DNA of 64,000 bases from an uncultured Polaribacter sp. (GTDB taxonomy: Bacteria > Bacteroidota > Bacteroidia > Flavobacteriales > Flavobacteriaceae), in contig NZ_CANLXV010000008.1 of assembly GCF_947495205.1 (NCBI RefSeq), forward strand, positions 62,001 to 126,000, written 5' to 3'. A program made the position numbers and the translations under genes. Within the stretch, counting starts at the first letter, position 1; each line of letters begins with the position of its first letter. Of this stretch, positions 19,013 to 27,636 are shown one piece after another. Under the pieces are notes generated by a model, which did not search any database, was not told where the DNA came from, and saw nothing but the letters and a program-made list of their open reading frames with translations.

Positions 19013-19244
19013 GTCATTTTTATTAGATGCTATTTCCTAATTTTATTCTTCGTTTTAAATAAAAATAGAAAAAATCACATTATTTAATATTTAAGTTAGC
19101 TACATAAAGACTTAATTATAGTTAATCTTTTTTGCTAAATTTCTGATATAATAAAGAAAACATTCTTACATTTAAAAAATCTTTTTAAACTTGTAAAGAA
19201 TTCAAAAATAATTCGTCTATACATATAGAAACAATACATATATC

Positions 19245-19955
19245 ATGAAAAAAATACTTTTATCACTATTAACCATTTTTACAATAGCACAAATTAACGC
19301 CCAAACAGAAATTTTTAACGGTCTTTTACAAAAACATGTAACTTCAGACGGAATTGTGGATTACAAATCTTTTAAGGCTGACGAATCAAAGCTGGATACC
19401 TACATTGCGTATCTTGAAAAAACTTCGCCTGCAAAATCTTGGTCAGAAAACAAAAAGAAAGCCTTTTGGATGAATGCGTATAACGCCTACACCATAAAAA
19501 CAATTTTAAGTAACTATCCTTTAAAAAGCATAATGAATGTAAAGAAAAAGGGAAAAGACGCATGGAATATTCCGTTTGCAAAAGTTGGTGGTAAAACCTA
19601 TACTTTAAACAATATAGAACATGATATTTTGCGTAAAACTTTATTTGATGCAAGAATACATGTGGGTGTAAATTGTGCCTCTGGCTCTTGTCCTAAATTA
19701 GGCAATATGGCATTTACTGAAAAAAATGTAGATGCATCTCTAGAAAAATTAATGAAAGAATTTGTTAATGATACTACTAGAAATAAATTATCAAACAAAA
19801 AATTACAACTTTCATCAATTTTTGACTGGTATAAGGGTGATTTTACCAAAAAAGGTTCTTTAATAGACTACTTAAACAAATATGCAGATGTAGAAATTAG
19901 TAAAAAAGCAAGAACTAGTTATTTAAAGTACGATTGGACTTTAAACGGTAAATAA
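19245..19955 (+). CDS. DUF547 domain protein, secreted (first gene of the ArsS locus)
   Basis: Protein of 236 aa with a signal peptide (MKKILLSLLTIFTIAQINAQ) and a DUF547 domain, recognised from WMNAYNAYTIKTIL and RIHVGVNCASGSCPKL. The domain is related to transglutaminase-like folds, but no enzyme activity is established. DUF547 genes recur beside the radical SAM/selenodomain (ArsS) cluster in other bacteria, as I recall. Start ATG at 19245; the next gene follows after 37 bases. Confidence 0.85.
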   Translation: MKKILLSLLTIFTIAQINAQTEIFNGLLQKHVTSDGIVDYKSFKADESKLDTYIAYLEKTSPAKSWSENKKKAFWMNAYNAYTIKTILSNYPLKSIMNVKKKGKDAWNIPFAKVGGKTYTLNNIEHDILRKTLFDARIHVGVNCASGSCPKLGNMAFTEKNVDASLEKLMKEFVNDTTRNKLSNKKLQLSSIFDWYKGDFTKKGSLIDYLNKYADVEISKKARTSYLKYDWTLNGK

Positions 19956-19992
19956 TTTAGTAATTTCGTTTTATTAATTAAATAAAATACAA

Positions 19993-20328
19993 ATGTCAAA
20001 GCCATATTACGATGCATCCGATTTAAGAAAATTCGGAAAAATAACAGAATGGAGCGAAGAACTTGGAAACAAGTTCTTTGACTATTATGGTAAAGTTTTT
20101 GAAGAAGGTGCTTTAACTGCAAGAGAAAAATCTTTAATTGCATTGGCTGTTGCACATACAGAGCAATGCCCTTATTGCATAGATGCATATACCAAAGATG
20201 GTTTGCAACGAGGAATTACAAAACCAGAAATGATGGAAGCCATTCATGTAGGAGCAGCAATAAAAAGCGGTGCCACTTTAGTACATGGTGTTCAAATGAT
20301 GAATAAGGTGAATAAATTAGAAATGTAA
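19993..20328 (+). CDS. Arsenosugar-biosynthesis-associated peroxidase-like protein (carboxymuconolactone decarboxylase/AhpD fold)
   Basis: Small protein of 111 aa of the AhpD-like fold with a CxxC redox pair, C59 and C62, in AHTEQCPYCIDAY; H55 precedes it. NCBI-type annotation of the family is arsenosugar biosynthesis-associated peroxidase-like protein, formerly a selenodomain-associated peroxidase. Both positions are plain Cys codons here, not UGA. It lies directly upstream of arsS. Likely a thiol/disulfide or peroxide-reducing role in handling trivalent arsenicals; that is inference. Confidence 0.85.
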   Translation: MSKPYYDASDLRKFGKITEWSEELGNKFFDYYGKVFEEGALTAREKSLIALAVAHTEQCPYCIDAYTKDGLQRGITKPEMMEAIHVGAAIKSGATLVHGVQMMNKVNKLEM

Positions 20329-20330
20329 GC

Positions 20331-20397
20331 AGAGAACCATTTTTTGCAAAAGCAAAAAATGCGTGAATCGTTTATCCCGCTTTTTAGCGGGATCTCT
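20331..20397 (+). other. Two-hairpin intergenic element between the peroxidase gene and arsS
   Basis: Directly after the stop codon lie two perfect hairpins: 20338-20361 (10-bp stem CATTTTTTGC, loop AAAA) and 20374-20393 (8-bp stem ATCCCGCT, loop TTTT). An outer pairing of AGAGA at 20331-20335 with TCTCT at 20393-20397 could close them into a cloverleaf-like junction. No long T run follows, so it is not a classic terminator; RNA processing or a dispersed repeat are alternatives. The rest of this 232-base gap shows nothing recognisable. Confidence 0.5.
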
Positions 20398-20560
20398 AAA
20401 TTAAAATCTAAAAATTGCTTTCTTTATAAAATTTAAGAGTTTGTTTATTTCTTTAAAACAGAAATTTCTAAATTAAATTTTTAAAGTCAGTTTATTATTA
20501 AAAAGAAATCGTTAAAAAAACCAAATTTATTTTTTTCTTAAATAGCATAAATTCAAATTG

Positions 20561-21616
20561 ATGGCTACAAAATCATTAAAAGCAAGAAATAACGATATTG
20601 CAAACACATCTCGTCAAATGGAAATTCTTTCTAATGGAATTTTCGCAAACGGAGAATTACCAACATTTGCAGCTAAAATAAAAGAATCAGGGCATTTTCC
20701 TCTTCGTCCTAAAAAATTAGAAATTCTACAGATTAATTTAGGCTACATGTGTAACCAAGTTTGCGAACATTGCCATGTAGATGCTGGTCCAGACAGAAAA
20801 GAAATTATGACTGTAGAAACCATGCAACAGTGTTTAGATGTCATCAAAAAAACAGAAGCACATACTTTAGATTTAACTGGTGGAGCTCCAGAAATGAACC
20901 CTAACTTTAGATGGTTTGTAGAAGAAGCATCAAAAGCAGGAATTAAAGATTTTATAGTACGCTCTAATTTAACAATTATTAGAGCCAATAAAAAATACTA
21001 CGATTTACCAGAATTTTTTAAAAAACACAATGTGCACGTAGTTTCTTCTATGCCACATTGGACGCGCGGAAAAACTGACAAACAAAGAGGAGATGGTGTT
21101 TTTGATAAATCGATTAAAGCCTTACAAGAATTAAACGCTGTTGGTTATGGAATGCCAAATTCTGATTTAAAATTAGATTTGGTTTACAACCCTTCTGGTG
21201 CATTTTTGCCTGGAGATCAAATGGCTTTAGAAGCAGATTTTAAGAAAGCACTAAAAGCAGATTTTGATATCGATTTTCATAGCCTATTTGCCATTACAAA
21301 TTTACCTATTAGCCGTTTTTTAGATTATTTAATCGCCTCAGAAAATTACGAAGATTATATGCATTCTTTATTAGATGCTTACAACCCTGCAGCTGTAGAA
21401 AACGTAATGTGTACCAACACTATTTCTATAAGTTGGGATGGTTGGTTGTATGATTGTGATTTTAATCAAATGCTAAATTTAAAAGTGGCAAGCAAAGTAA
21501 AACACGTTTCAGATTATAATGAAGATTTGCTACAAGATAGAAACATTATTATAAACCAACATTGTTTTGGTTGTACTGCTGGCGCAGGAAGCAGTTGCCA
21601 AGGCGTAGTTGCATAA
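20561..21616 (+). CDS. arsS: Arsenosugar biosynthesis radical SAM protein ArsS
   Basis: Radical SAM enzyme of 351 aa. The cluster motif CxxxCxxC is C64, C68 and C71 (GYMCNQVCEHCHVDAG). The C-terminal DUF3641-type region includes SWDGWLYDCDFNQML and the Cys-rich tail HCFGCTAGAGSSCQG, which is the former selenodomain. ArsS has been characterised as joining a 5'-deoxyadenosyl group to dimethylarsenite to give 5'-deoxy-5'-dimethylarsinoyl-adenosine, the first arsenosugar precursor. Start ATG 20561; a TTG one codon upstream is also open. No ArsM methyltransferase lies in the window, so its substrate must come from elsewhere. Confidence 0.93.
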   Translation: MATKSLKARNNDIANTSRQMEILSNGIFANGELPTFAAKIKESGHFPLRPKKLEILQINLGYMCNQVCEHCHVDAGPDRKEIMTVETMQQCLDVIKKTEAHTLDLTGGAPEMNPNFRWFVEEASKAGIKDFIVRSNLTIIRANKKYYDLPEFFKKHNVHVVSSMPHWTRGKTDKQRGDGVFDKSIKALQELNAVGYGMPNSDLKLDLVYNPSGAFLPGDQMALEADFKKALKADFDIDFHSLFAITNLPISRFLDYLIASENYEDYMHSLLDAYNPAAVENVMCTNTISISWDGWLYDCDFNQMLNLKVASKVKHVSDYNEDLLQDRNIIINQHCFGCTAGAGSSCQGVVA

Positions 21617-21717
21617 ACCTCATTGTTCTTTAAACTTTTCCCTAAAGGAGAAATTGAGCTCGTTTGAAAATAAAAATTGAATACCTAGCAAGGAGTTTAA
21701 ACACCTTGCTAAATAAA

Positions 21718-22395
21718 ATGAGAAACAATACTGCCATATTAATATTTGCAAATTCTGCTGAAAAAGAAGCGGAGAAAAAATCTTTTTTATCAAAAGAGGT
21801 TTTCTCTAAATTGAATGCGCATACTTTAAAAACGGCAAAAAAATCTGGACTTCCTTATTTTTTATTTACAGAAAAAAACCAAGTTGGCGGTACTTTTGCC
21901 GAACGTTTTTCTAATGCAATTGAAACCCTTTTTACCAAGGGTTTTTCTAATATTATTGCTATTGGTAATGATACGCCACATTTAAAAACACATCATTTAA
22001 TAAACACCTTACAGCAATTAGAAAAAAACCAATTGGTCTTAGGACCTTCTAAAGACGGTGGTTTTTATTTAATGGGAATTCAAAAAGAATCTTTTAATAA
22101 AAAAACATTCTTAAATTTACCTTGGCAAACTCGTTTTTTAAATAGCTGCATCGCTAAAATATCTTCTTCCAAAAATTTAAAAATTAAATTTTTGGAAATT
22201 TTAAATGATTTAGATTCAGAAGAAGATATCAAAAAAATTATATATAGTTTTAAAACGCTTTCTGCATCAATTTTAAAACTTTTAAAAGCACTATTTTTTA
22301 TTGATAAAAAAACCAATGTTTATCAAAAAAACAGCTTTAACAATACATTTACTTCCTTATATTTTAATAAAGGTTCTCCTTTAATTTTTGCGTAA
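21718..22395 (+). CDS. DUF2064 (TIGR04282-type) glycosyltransferase, divergent paralog
   Basis: Protein of 225 aa of the nucleotide-diphospho-sugar transferase fold named for arsenosugar clusters. GNDTPHL and GPSKDGGFYLMGI match the family core. At the N-terminus, however, the usual TRNPxxGxxKTRL nucleotide loop is replaced by ANSAEKEAEKKSFLSKE, so sugar-nucleotide binding may be lost or changed. I start at ATG 21718 rather than the TTG at 21664, since the fold begins at NTAILIFA. It has a partner copy at 30318 with the intact motif. Confidence 0.8.
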   Translation: MRNNTAILIFANSAEKEAEKKSFLSKEVFSKLNAHTLKTAKKSGLPYFLFTEKNQVGGTFAERFSNAIETLFTKGFSNIIAIGNDTPHLKTHHLINTLQQLEKNQLVLGPSKDGGFYLMGIQKESFNKKTFLNLPWQTRFLNSCIAKISSSKNLKIKFLEILNDLDSEEDIKKIIYSFKTLSASILKLLKALFFIDKKTNVYQKNSFNNTFTSLYFNKGSPLIFA

Positions 22396-22498
22396 TTATT
22401 TCAAAAAACACTTCTTTTTTTTAAAGAAATGATCATTTATTGCTTTTTCGCAACCATTCGCTTAAAGGCATCAATTTATTTACAAAAAATCATAATTA

Positions 22499-25400
22499 AT
22501 GAAACATATTTTTATGTGGGTTATACTGTTGGCAACAAGCTTCAGTTTTTCACAAATTAAAATTACAGGTACAATTACCGATAAAATTACAGGTAATGGT
22601 ATTCCTGCAGTAGCAATTTCATCTTCAACAACAAACGGAACAACTTCAGATATAAACGGAAGTTATGCATTAGAAATCTCAAATAAAAACCAATTTTTAA
22701 CATTCTCTTATTTAGGATATAAAACACAGCGCGTTAAAATTGGCAATCAAACAATAATCAATATAAAACTAGAAGAATTAGAAACCAACTTAGAAGAAGT
22801 TGTAGTAACTGCACTAGGTTTAAATAGAAAAACAAAAGAGCTAGGTTATGTAGTACAAGAAATTAAAGCAAAAGATGTTACAGAAGTAAAAACGGTTAAT
22901 TTTTTAGACAATTTAGCAGGAAAATTAGCGGGTGTTACTGTTTCTCAAGGAGCTACAGGTGTAGGATCTTCTTCTAAAATTACCATTCGTGGTGAAGCTT
23001 CTTTTTCTAACAACAATCCGCTTTTTGTGGTAGACGGCACACCAATAAACAACAATTCTGTTTTTAATTTTACTAATGAAGCTGCAGCTGGTTTTCAAGA
23101 AGTAGATTTTGGTAATGGCGCCATGGAAGTAAATGCAGATGATATTGCATCTGTTACTGTTTTAAAAGGGCCAAGTGCTGCTGCTTTATATGGAACAAGA
23201 GCTTCTAACGGAGTAATTGTAATTAAAACCAAAGATGGTAGCAAGAAAAAAGGATTGGGAATTAGCATCAATTCTTCCGTAACTTTTGATAGTGCTTTTC
23301 GTTTGCCAGATTTTCAAAATGAATATGGACAAGGACAAGGTGGTGTTTTTGAATATGTTGATGGTTTAGGCGGCGGAATTAGCGATAATATTACTTATTC
23401 CTGGGGACCACGTTTAGATGCTGGTAATTTTATACCTCAATTTGATTCTCCTGTAACTTTGGCAGACGGCACAGTGGTAAGAGGTGGAGATACTTCTTTG
23501 TATTCTGGCAATGCAATTACACCTACTTTATTTCAATCTAACCCAGACAATTTAAAAGATTTTTATCAAACAGGCGTTACAACCATAAATAACATTTCTA
23601 TTAATGATAGTTTTGATCGCGGTTCTTACAGATTATCGCTTACAGATTTAGATAGTGAATCTATAATTCCTGGAGTAAATTTAGATAGAAAAACAGCGGC
23701 ATTAAAGCTAAATTTTAATCCAACAGAAAAAACAAGAATTACAAGTTCTGTAAATTATGTAAATTCTAGTAGTGATAATAGACCGTCTAGTGGTTATGGT
23801 AGCGAAAATGTAAATTACTCTTTAGTTGCCTGGGGACCAAGATCTCTAAACATAGATAATTTAAGAGATTATTGGCAACCTGGTTTAGAAGGTGTGCAAC
23901 AGTATTCTTTTAATTACACTTTTTTCGATAATCCGTTTTTTATTTTACAAGAAAACACCAATTCTTTTAACAGAGATCGTGTTTTTGGAAACATTGCAGT
24001 AAACCATAAATTTACAGATAAACTAAGCTTTTCTTTACGTTCTGGTATGGATTATTCTTCTGAAATTAGAGAATTTAAACGTAACTTTAGTAGCAATCGT
24101 TTTAAAAATGGTGCTTATGCAGAACACGATGTTTTTTACAGAGAAATTAACACAGATTTCTTAGTAAATTATAAAGATAATTTTGGAGATTTTTCTTTTA
24201 ATGCCTCTTTTGGAGGAAACAGATTAGACCAAACTGCGTCTACAAAACAAACCCAAACTACTAATTTAGCACAGCCTGGTATTTTTAGTTTAAACAATGC
24301 AGCTTCTCCTTTAGAAGTTTTTCAATTTGAATCTAAAAAGAGAATTAATTCGTTATACGGAATTGCAAAATTTGGTTACAAAGATTATTTATTTGTAGAT
24401 ATTACTGGTAGAAATGACTGGTCTAGTGCTTTAGCAACACCATTTTCTGTAGACGGAACTTCATTTTTCTATCCTTCTATTTCTTCTAGTTTTGTACTAT
24501 CTAACTTTACAGAATTACCAGAAAATATATCGTTTGCCAAATTAAGAGCAAGTGTTGCACAGGTTGGTAATGATACCAATGCTTTTCAAACTTCTGGTGC
24601 TTTTGTATCTCAAACACCATTTAATGGGCAACCCACTTTTAGCAATCAAGATTTTATACCAAATGCAAACTTAAGACCAGAAATTACAACTTCTTATGAG
24701 TTTGGTGCAGATTTACGTTTCTTTAAAGATCGTTTAAATGTAGATTTTACGTATTATAATAACACCACAAAAGATCAAATTATTTCTTTACCAATTCCTA
24801 TTTCTTCTGGTTTTAATCAGCAAGTTATTAATGGTGGTAAAGTAAATACAACGGGTGTAGAAATTATTTTAGGAGCAACACCAATTAGAAATAAAAACTT
24901 TAGTTGGAACACAACTTTCAATTTTGCAACGTACAAATCTGTAATTAAAGATTTACCACAAGAAGAAGGTCGTTTAACCTTGGCTTATAGTAGAATTTAC
25001 GACAGTGCCAACCAAACTGTTTGGTTTCAAGTAGAAGAAGGCGGAGAAATTGGAGATTTGTACGGAACAGGATATTCTAAAAACGACGAAGGTCAGTTTC
25101 TTTTAGATGATAATGGGAGGTATATTGCCAATAACGATTTGATTAAAATTGGAAATTACAACCCAGATTTTACATTAGGTTGGAACAATACTTTTAGATA
25201 TAAAGATTGGAATGCAAGCTTTTTATTTGATTGGAGACAAGGAGGTGAAATTGTTTCTAGAACAAGAGCGTTAGGTAATGTTGGTGGTCAATTAGCAGAA
25301 ACTGCTTTTAGACCAGAAGCTGGTATTGTTGCAGAAGGTGTAAATGTAAATACAGGGCAACCCAACACAGTTGCAGTTTCTGCAGAAAGTTTTTACAGAC

Positions 25401-25693
25401 AGTTTTATGATAGAAATCACGAAGAAAACAACGTATATGATGCTTCATTTTTAAAACTGCGCCAGTTTTCTATTGGTTATACTTTAAATTTAAACGAAGG
25501 TTTCTTAGGTTTAAAAGATGCTTCTACAATGAATTTTTCTTTTATTGGAAACAATTTATTTGTAATCACAGAAAATCCACATTTTGATCCAGAACAATTA
25601 GCTGTACAAGGTAATGGCTTTGTAAGTGGTGTAGAAGATATGAGTTATGCAACCACTAGAAGTATCGGTTTTAAAGTAGGATTTGATTTTTAA
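22499..25693 (+). CDS. SusC/RagA-family TonB-linked outer-membrane transporter
   Basis: Outer-membrane barrel of 1064 aa with a signal peptide (MKHIFMWVILLATSFSFSQ), an N-terminal carboxypeptidase-regulatory-like domain (ITGTITDKITGNGIPAVAIS), the plug with FLDNLAGKLAGVTVSQGATG and FVVDGTPINN, then the beta barrel ending in the terminal aromatic residue (GFKVGFDF). It pairs with the SusD lipoprotein 93 bases downstream. SusCD pairs import bulky oligomers as a lidded bin. Here no glycoside hydrolase or sugar regulator is next to it; the neighbours are arsS-type genes, so the ligand may be an arsenosugar, its glycan carrier or another unknown compound. Confidence 0.94.
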   Translation: MKHIFMWVILLATSFSFSQIKITGTITDKITGNGIPAVAISSSTTNGTTSDINGSYALEISNKNQFLTFSYLGYKTQRVKIGNQTIINIKLEELETNLEEVVVTALGLNRKTKELGYVVQEIKAKDVTEVKTVNFLDNLAGKLAGVTVSQGATGVGSSSKITIRGEASFSNNNPLFVVDGTPINNNSVFNFTNEAAAGFQEVDFGNGAMEVNADDIASVTVLKGPSAAALYGTRASNGVIVIKTKDGSKKKGLGISINSSVTFDSAFRLPDFQNEYGQGQGGVFEYVDGLGGGISDNITYSWGPRLDAGNFIPQFDSPVTLADGTVVRGGDTSLYSGNAITPTLFQSNPDNLKDFYQTGVTTINNISINDSFDRGSYRLSLTDLDSESIIPGVNLDRKTAALKLNFNPTEKTRITSSVNYVNSSSDNRPSSGYGSENVNYSLVAWGPRSLNIDNLRDYWQPGLEGVQQYSFNYTFFDNPFFILQENTNSFNRDRVFGNIAVNHKFTDKLSFSLRSGMDYSSEIREFKRNFSSNRFKNGAYAEHDVFYREINTDFLVNYKDNFGDFSFNASFGGNRLDQTASTKQTQTTNLAQPGIFSLNNAASPLEVFQFESKKRINSLYGIAKFGYKDYLFVDITGRNDWSSALATPFSVDGTSFFYPSISSSFVLSNFTELPENISFAKLRASVAQVGNDTNAFQTSGAFVSQTPFNGQPTFSNQDFIPNANLRPEITTSYEFGADLRFFKDRLNVDFTYYNNTTKDQIISLPIPISSGFNQQVINGGKVNTTGVEIILGATPIRNKNFSWNTTFNFATYKSVIKDLPQEEGRLTLAYSRIYDSANQTVWFQVEEGGEIGDLYGTGYSKNDEGQFLLDDNGRYIANNDLIKIGNYNPDFTLGWNNTFRYKDWNASFLFDWRQGGEIVSRTRALGNVGGQLAETAFRPEAGIVAEGVNVNTGQPNTVAVSAESFYRQFYDRNHEENNVYDASFLKLRQFSIGYTLNLNEGFLGLKDASTMNFSFIGNNLFVITENPHFDPEQLAVQGNGFVSGVEDMSYATTRSIGFKVGFDF

Positions 25694-25722
25694 AATAAAT
25701 TTATCATTTAAACCTTGTAGAG

Positions 25723-25753
25723 AAATCTCATGAAATAGTTCCTTGAGATTTTT
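25723..25753 (+). terminator. Possible attenuator between susC and susD
   Basis: AAATCTCA (25723-25730) pairs with TGAGATTT (25744-25751) across a 13-base loop, followed by a few T. It could trim transcription into the SusD gene, giving unequal amounts; the stem is short and the call is weak. Confidence 0.35.
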
Positions 25754-25786
25754 AAACATCGATTAGAATGAAAGAAAACACAACAA

Positions 25787-27226
25787 ATGAAAAAAATTAT
25801 ATATACAATCGCAATTTTTGCAATTACATTGGCAAGTTGCACCAAAGATTTTGAAGAAATAAACACCAATCCTAATGCACCGGTTGCAGTACAACCAAGT
25901 TTGTTATTAAGACAGGTTATTTACGATTTTGGAGAACAAATGAGTTACGAAGGTTTTGTAGCTGGAGATTTACTAGCACAACATAGAACGGCCTTAGATT
26001 TTAATTTATTTGACAGACACGATTTAAAAAGTCCACAATTGGGTGGAAATCCTTGGCCAATTTTTTATACCAATTTACGTGATAACGAAATTATTTTAAA
26101 ACAATCTCAACAAACACCTGCTTTTGCAGTATATGAAGGACCAGCTTTAATTTTAAAAGCTTTTATGGCTGCTGGTTTAACAGATTTATTTGGAGATGTT
26201 CCTTATTTTGAAGCATTTAATGGTGTAGAAGGTACAGTTACTCCAAAATACAATTTACAAGAAGACATTTATCAAAATGAAAACGGAATTTTAGATAATT
26301 TAGATAAAGGAATTGCTGCAATTAATGCTTATACAGGTTCTATTCCTTTAGAAGGAGACATTTTATATAATGGTAATTTAAATAATTGGGTGCAGTTTGC
26401 AAATTCTTTAAAAATTAAATATTTAATTAGAATTTCTGGTAAAGTTGATGTTGCTGCCCAATTGCAAACTATTTTTGATGAAGGAAATTACATCACCACA
26501 AATAATGAAAATGCAGTTTTTGATTTTACAAATTCTGAACCCAACAGCTTTAGATTAGCGCAATTAAGAATTGGAGATTTCAACAATTTTGTACTATCTG
26601 AAACAATGGAAGAAATTTTAATTGATTTAAATGACACTAGAATTTCTACCTTTTTTAGACCTTTTGCAAACGCAAATTCTAGAGAATTTAATGGTTTATT
26701 AAATGGTATTGATGCGTCTTCTACAACTGTTGCTTTAGCAGATTTCTCTTTAGCAGGAACAGCTTTTAGAGAAGATACTTCTAGCTTAGATGCTAATTTT
26801 ATGACTGCCTGGGAAACTAGTTTTTTGTTAGCAGAAGCCGCAGAAAAAGGGTTTATTACAGGTAATGGTGAAACTTTATACAACTTAGGTGTAACCCAAG
26901 CTTTCGCGTATTGGAACACAACTTTACCCGCAGGTTATTTATTAGGAAAGGCCAATTTTAATGCAATAGGCAAAACCCCTTTAGAGCAAATAATTACTCA
27001 AAAATGGATTGCTTCTATTATAAATAGTTACGAAGGTTGGGTAGAATTTAGAAGAACTGGTTTTCCTGAACTTAAAAATATTTCAGCAAGTTTAAATAAT
27101 GGTTTAATTCCTGTAAGAATGCCTTATCCTGCAGAAGCAGCAACTTTAAATCAAGAAAACTATAAAGTTGCAGAAAGTGCTACAAACGGAAATAGTTTGG
27201 ATGTGAAGGTTTGGTGGAATGAGTAG
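25787..27226 (+). CDS. SusD/RagB-family lipoprotein (SusD-like_2 type)
   Basis: Lipoprotein of 479 aa: signal MKKIIYTIAIFAITLASC with the lipobox Cys18, followed by TKDFEEINTNPNAP, the hallmark start of the SusD-like_2 family. The protein forms the surface lid over the SusC barrel and contributes ligand contacts. No CAZyme partner lies nearby. The stop at 27226 is followed by the repeat-filled gap 27227-27567. Confidence 0.93.
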   Translation: MKKIIYTIAIFAITLASCTKDFEEINTNPNAPVAVQPSLLLRQVIYDFGEQMSYEGFVAGDLLAQHRTALDFNLFDRHDLKSPQLGGNPWPIFYTNLRDNEIILKQSQQTPAFAVYEGPALILKAFMAAGLTDLFGDVPYFEAFNGVEGTVTPKYNLQEDIYQNENGILDNLDKGIAAINAYTGSIPLEGDILYNGNLNNWVQFANSLKIKYLIRISGKVDVAAQLQTIFDEGNYITTNNENAVFDFTNSEPNSFRLAQLRIGDFNNFVLSETMEEILIDLNDTRISTFFRPFANANSREFNGLLNGIDASSTTVALADFSLAGTAFREDTSSLDANFMTAWETSFLLAEAAEKGFITGNGETLYNLGVTQAFAYWNTTLPAGYLLGKANFNAIGKTPLEQIITQKWIASIINSYEGWVEFRRTGFPELKNISASLNNGLIPVRMPYPAEAATLNQENYKVAESATNGNSLDVKVWWNE

Positions 27227-27243
27227 AATCCCATCCCTAACTC

Positions 27244-27636
27244 TTTCCAAAGGAAAAGAAACTGTGGTAAAATCTTTAAGGAAAATAATTGTTAAAAAAA
27301 TATGATAATGAGAACATCCTTTCTTATTCAATTGAGTAAAAGCTCCTTCCCTTTGGGAAGGTTGGGATGGGATTTTTTCCCAAGGAAAGGGAACTGTGGT
27401 GGAATCTTTAAGGAAAATAATTGTTAAAAAAATATGATAATGGGAACATCCTTTCTTATTCAATTGAGTAAAACCTCCTTCCCTTTGGGAAGGTTGGGAT
27501 GGGATTTTTTCCAAAGGAAAGGGAAATGTGGTGGAATCTTTGATAAAAATAATTATTAAATAAAAAAATGGTAACATCCTTTTTTATGAAATTGAGTGAA
27601 AACTACTTGCTGTTAGGAAGTTTAGGATGGAATTTT
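27244..27636. repeat. Three tandem ~130-bp direct repeats, the last entering the symporter gene
   Basis: Copies: 27244-27375 and 27376-27507 (132 bp each, nearly identical) and 27508-27636 (about 128 bp, diverged). Each carries an ATG followed by nACATCCTTT and, in copies 1 and 2, a perfect CCTTCCC-TTT-GGGAAGG hairpin (27345-27361, 27477-27493). In copy 3 the ATG (27568) is the symporter start and the hairpin part has become coding sequence. Translated in that frame all three begin MxTSFxxxLS and reach LGxLGW. An inverted partial copy (CCCATCCCTAACTCTTTCC) lies at 27230-27248. This accounts for the whole 341-base gap between susD and the symporter. Confidence 0.9.

Noticed and set aside
20558..21616. 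Selenocysteine in ArsS or the adjacent peroxidase-like protein (the families were once called selenodomain proteins)
   Set aside because: All relevant positions are Cys codons; no in-frame TGA occurs in either gene.
27146..27577. Minus-strand frame of 143 codons over the repeat region
   Set aside because: It is an effect of the 132-bp period (a multiple of three) keeping a frame open across copies; the translation repeats itself and matches no family.
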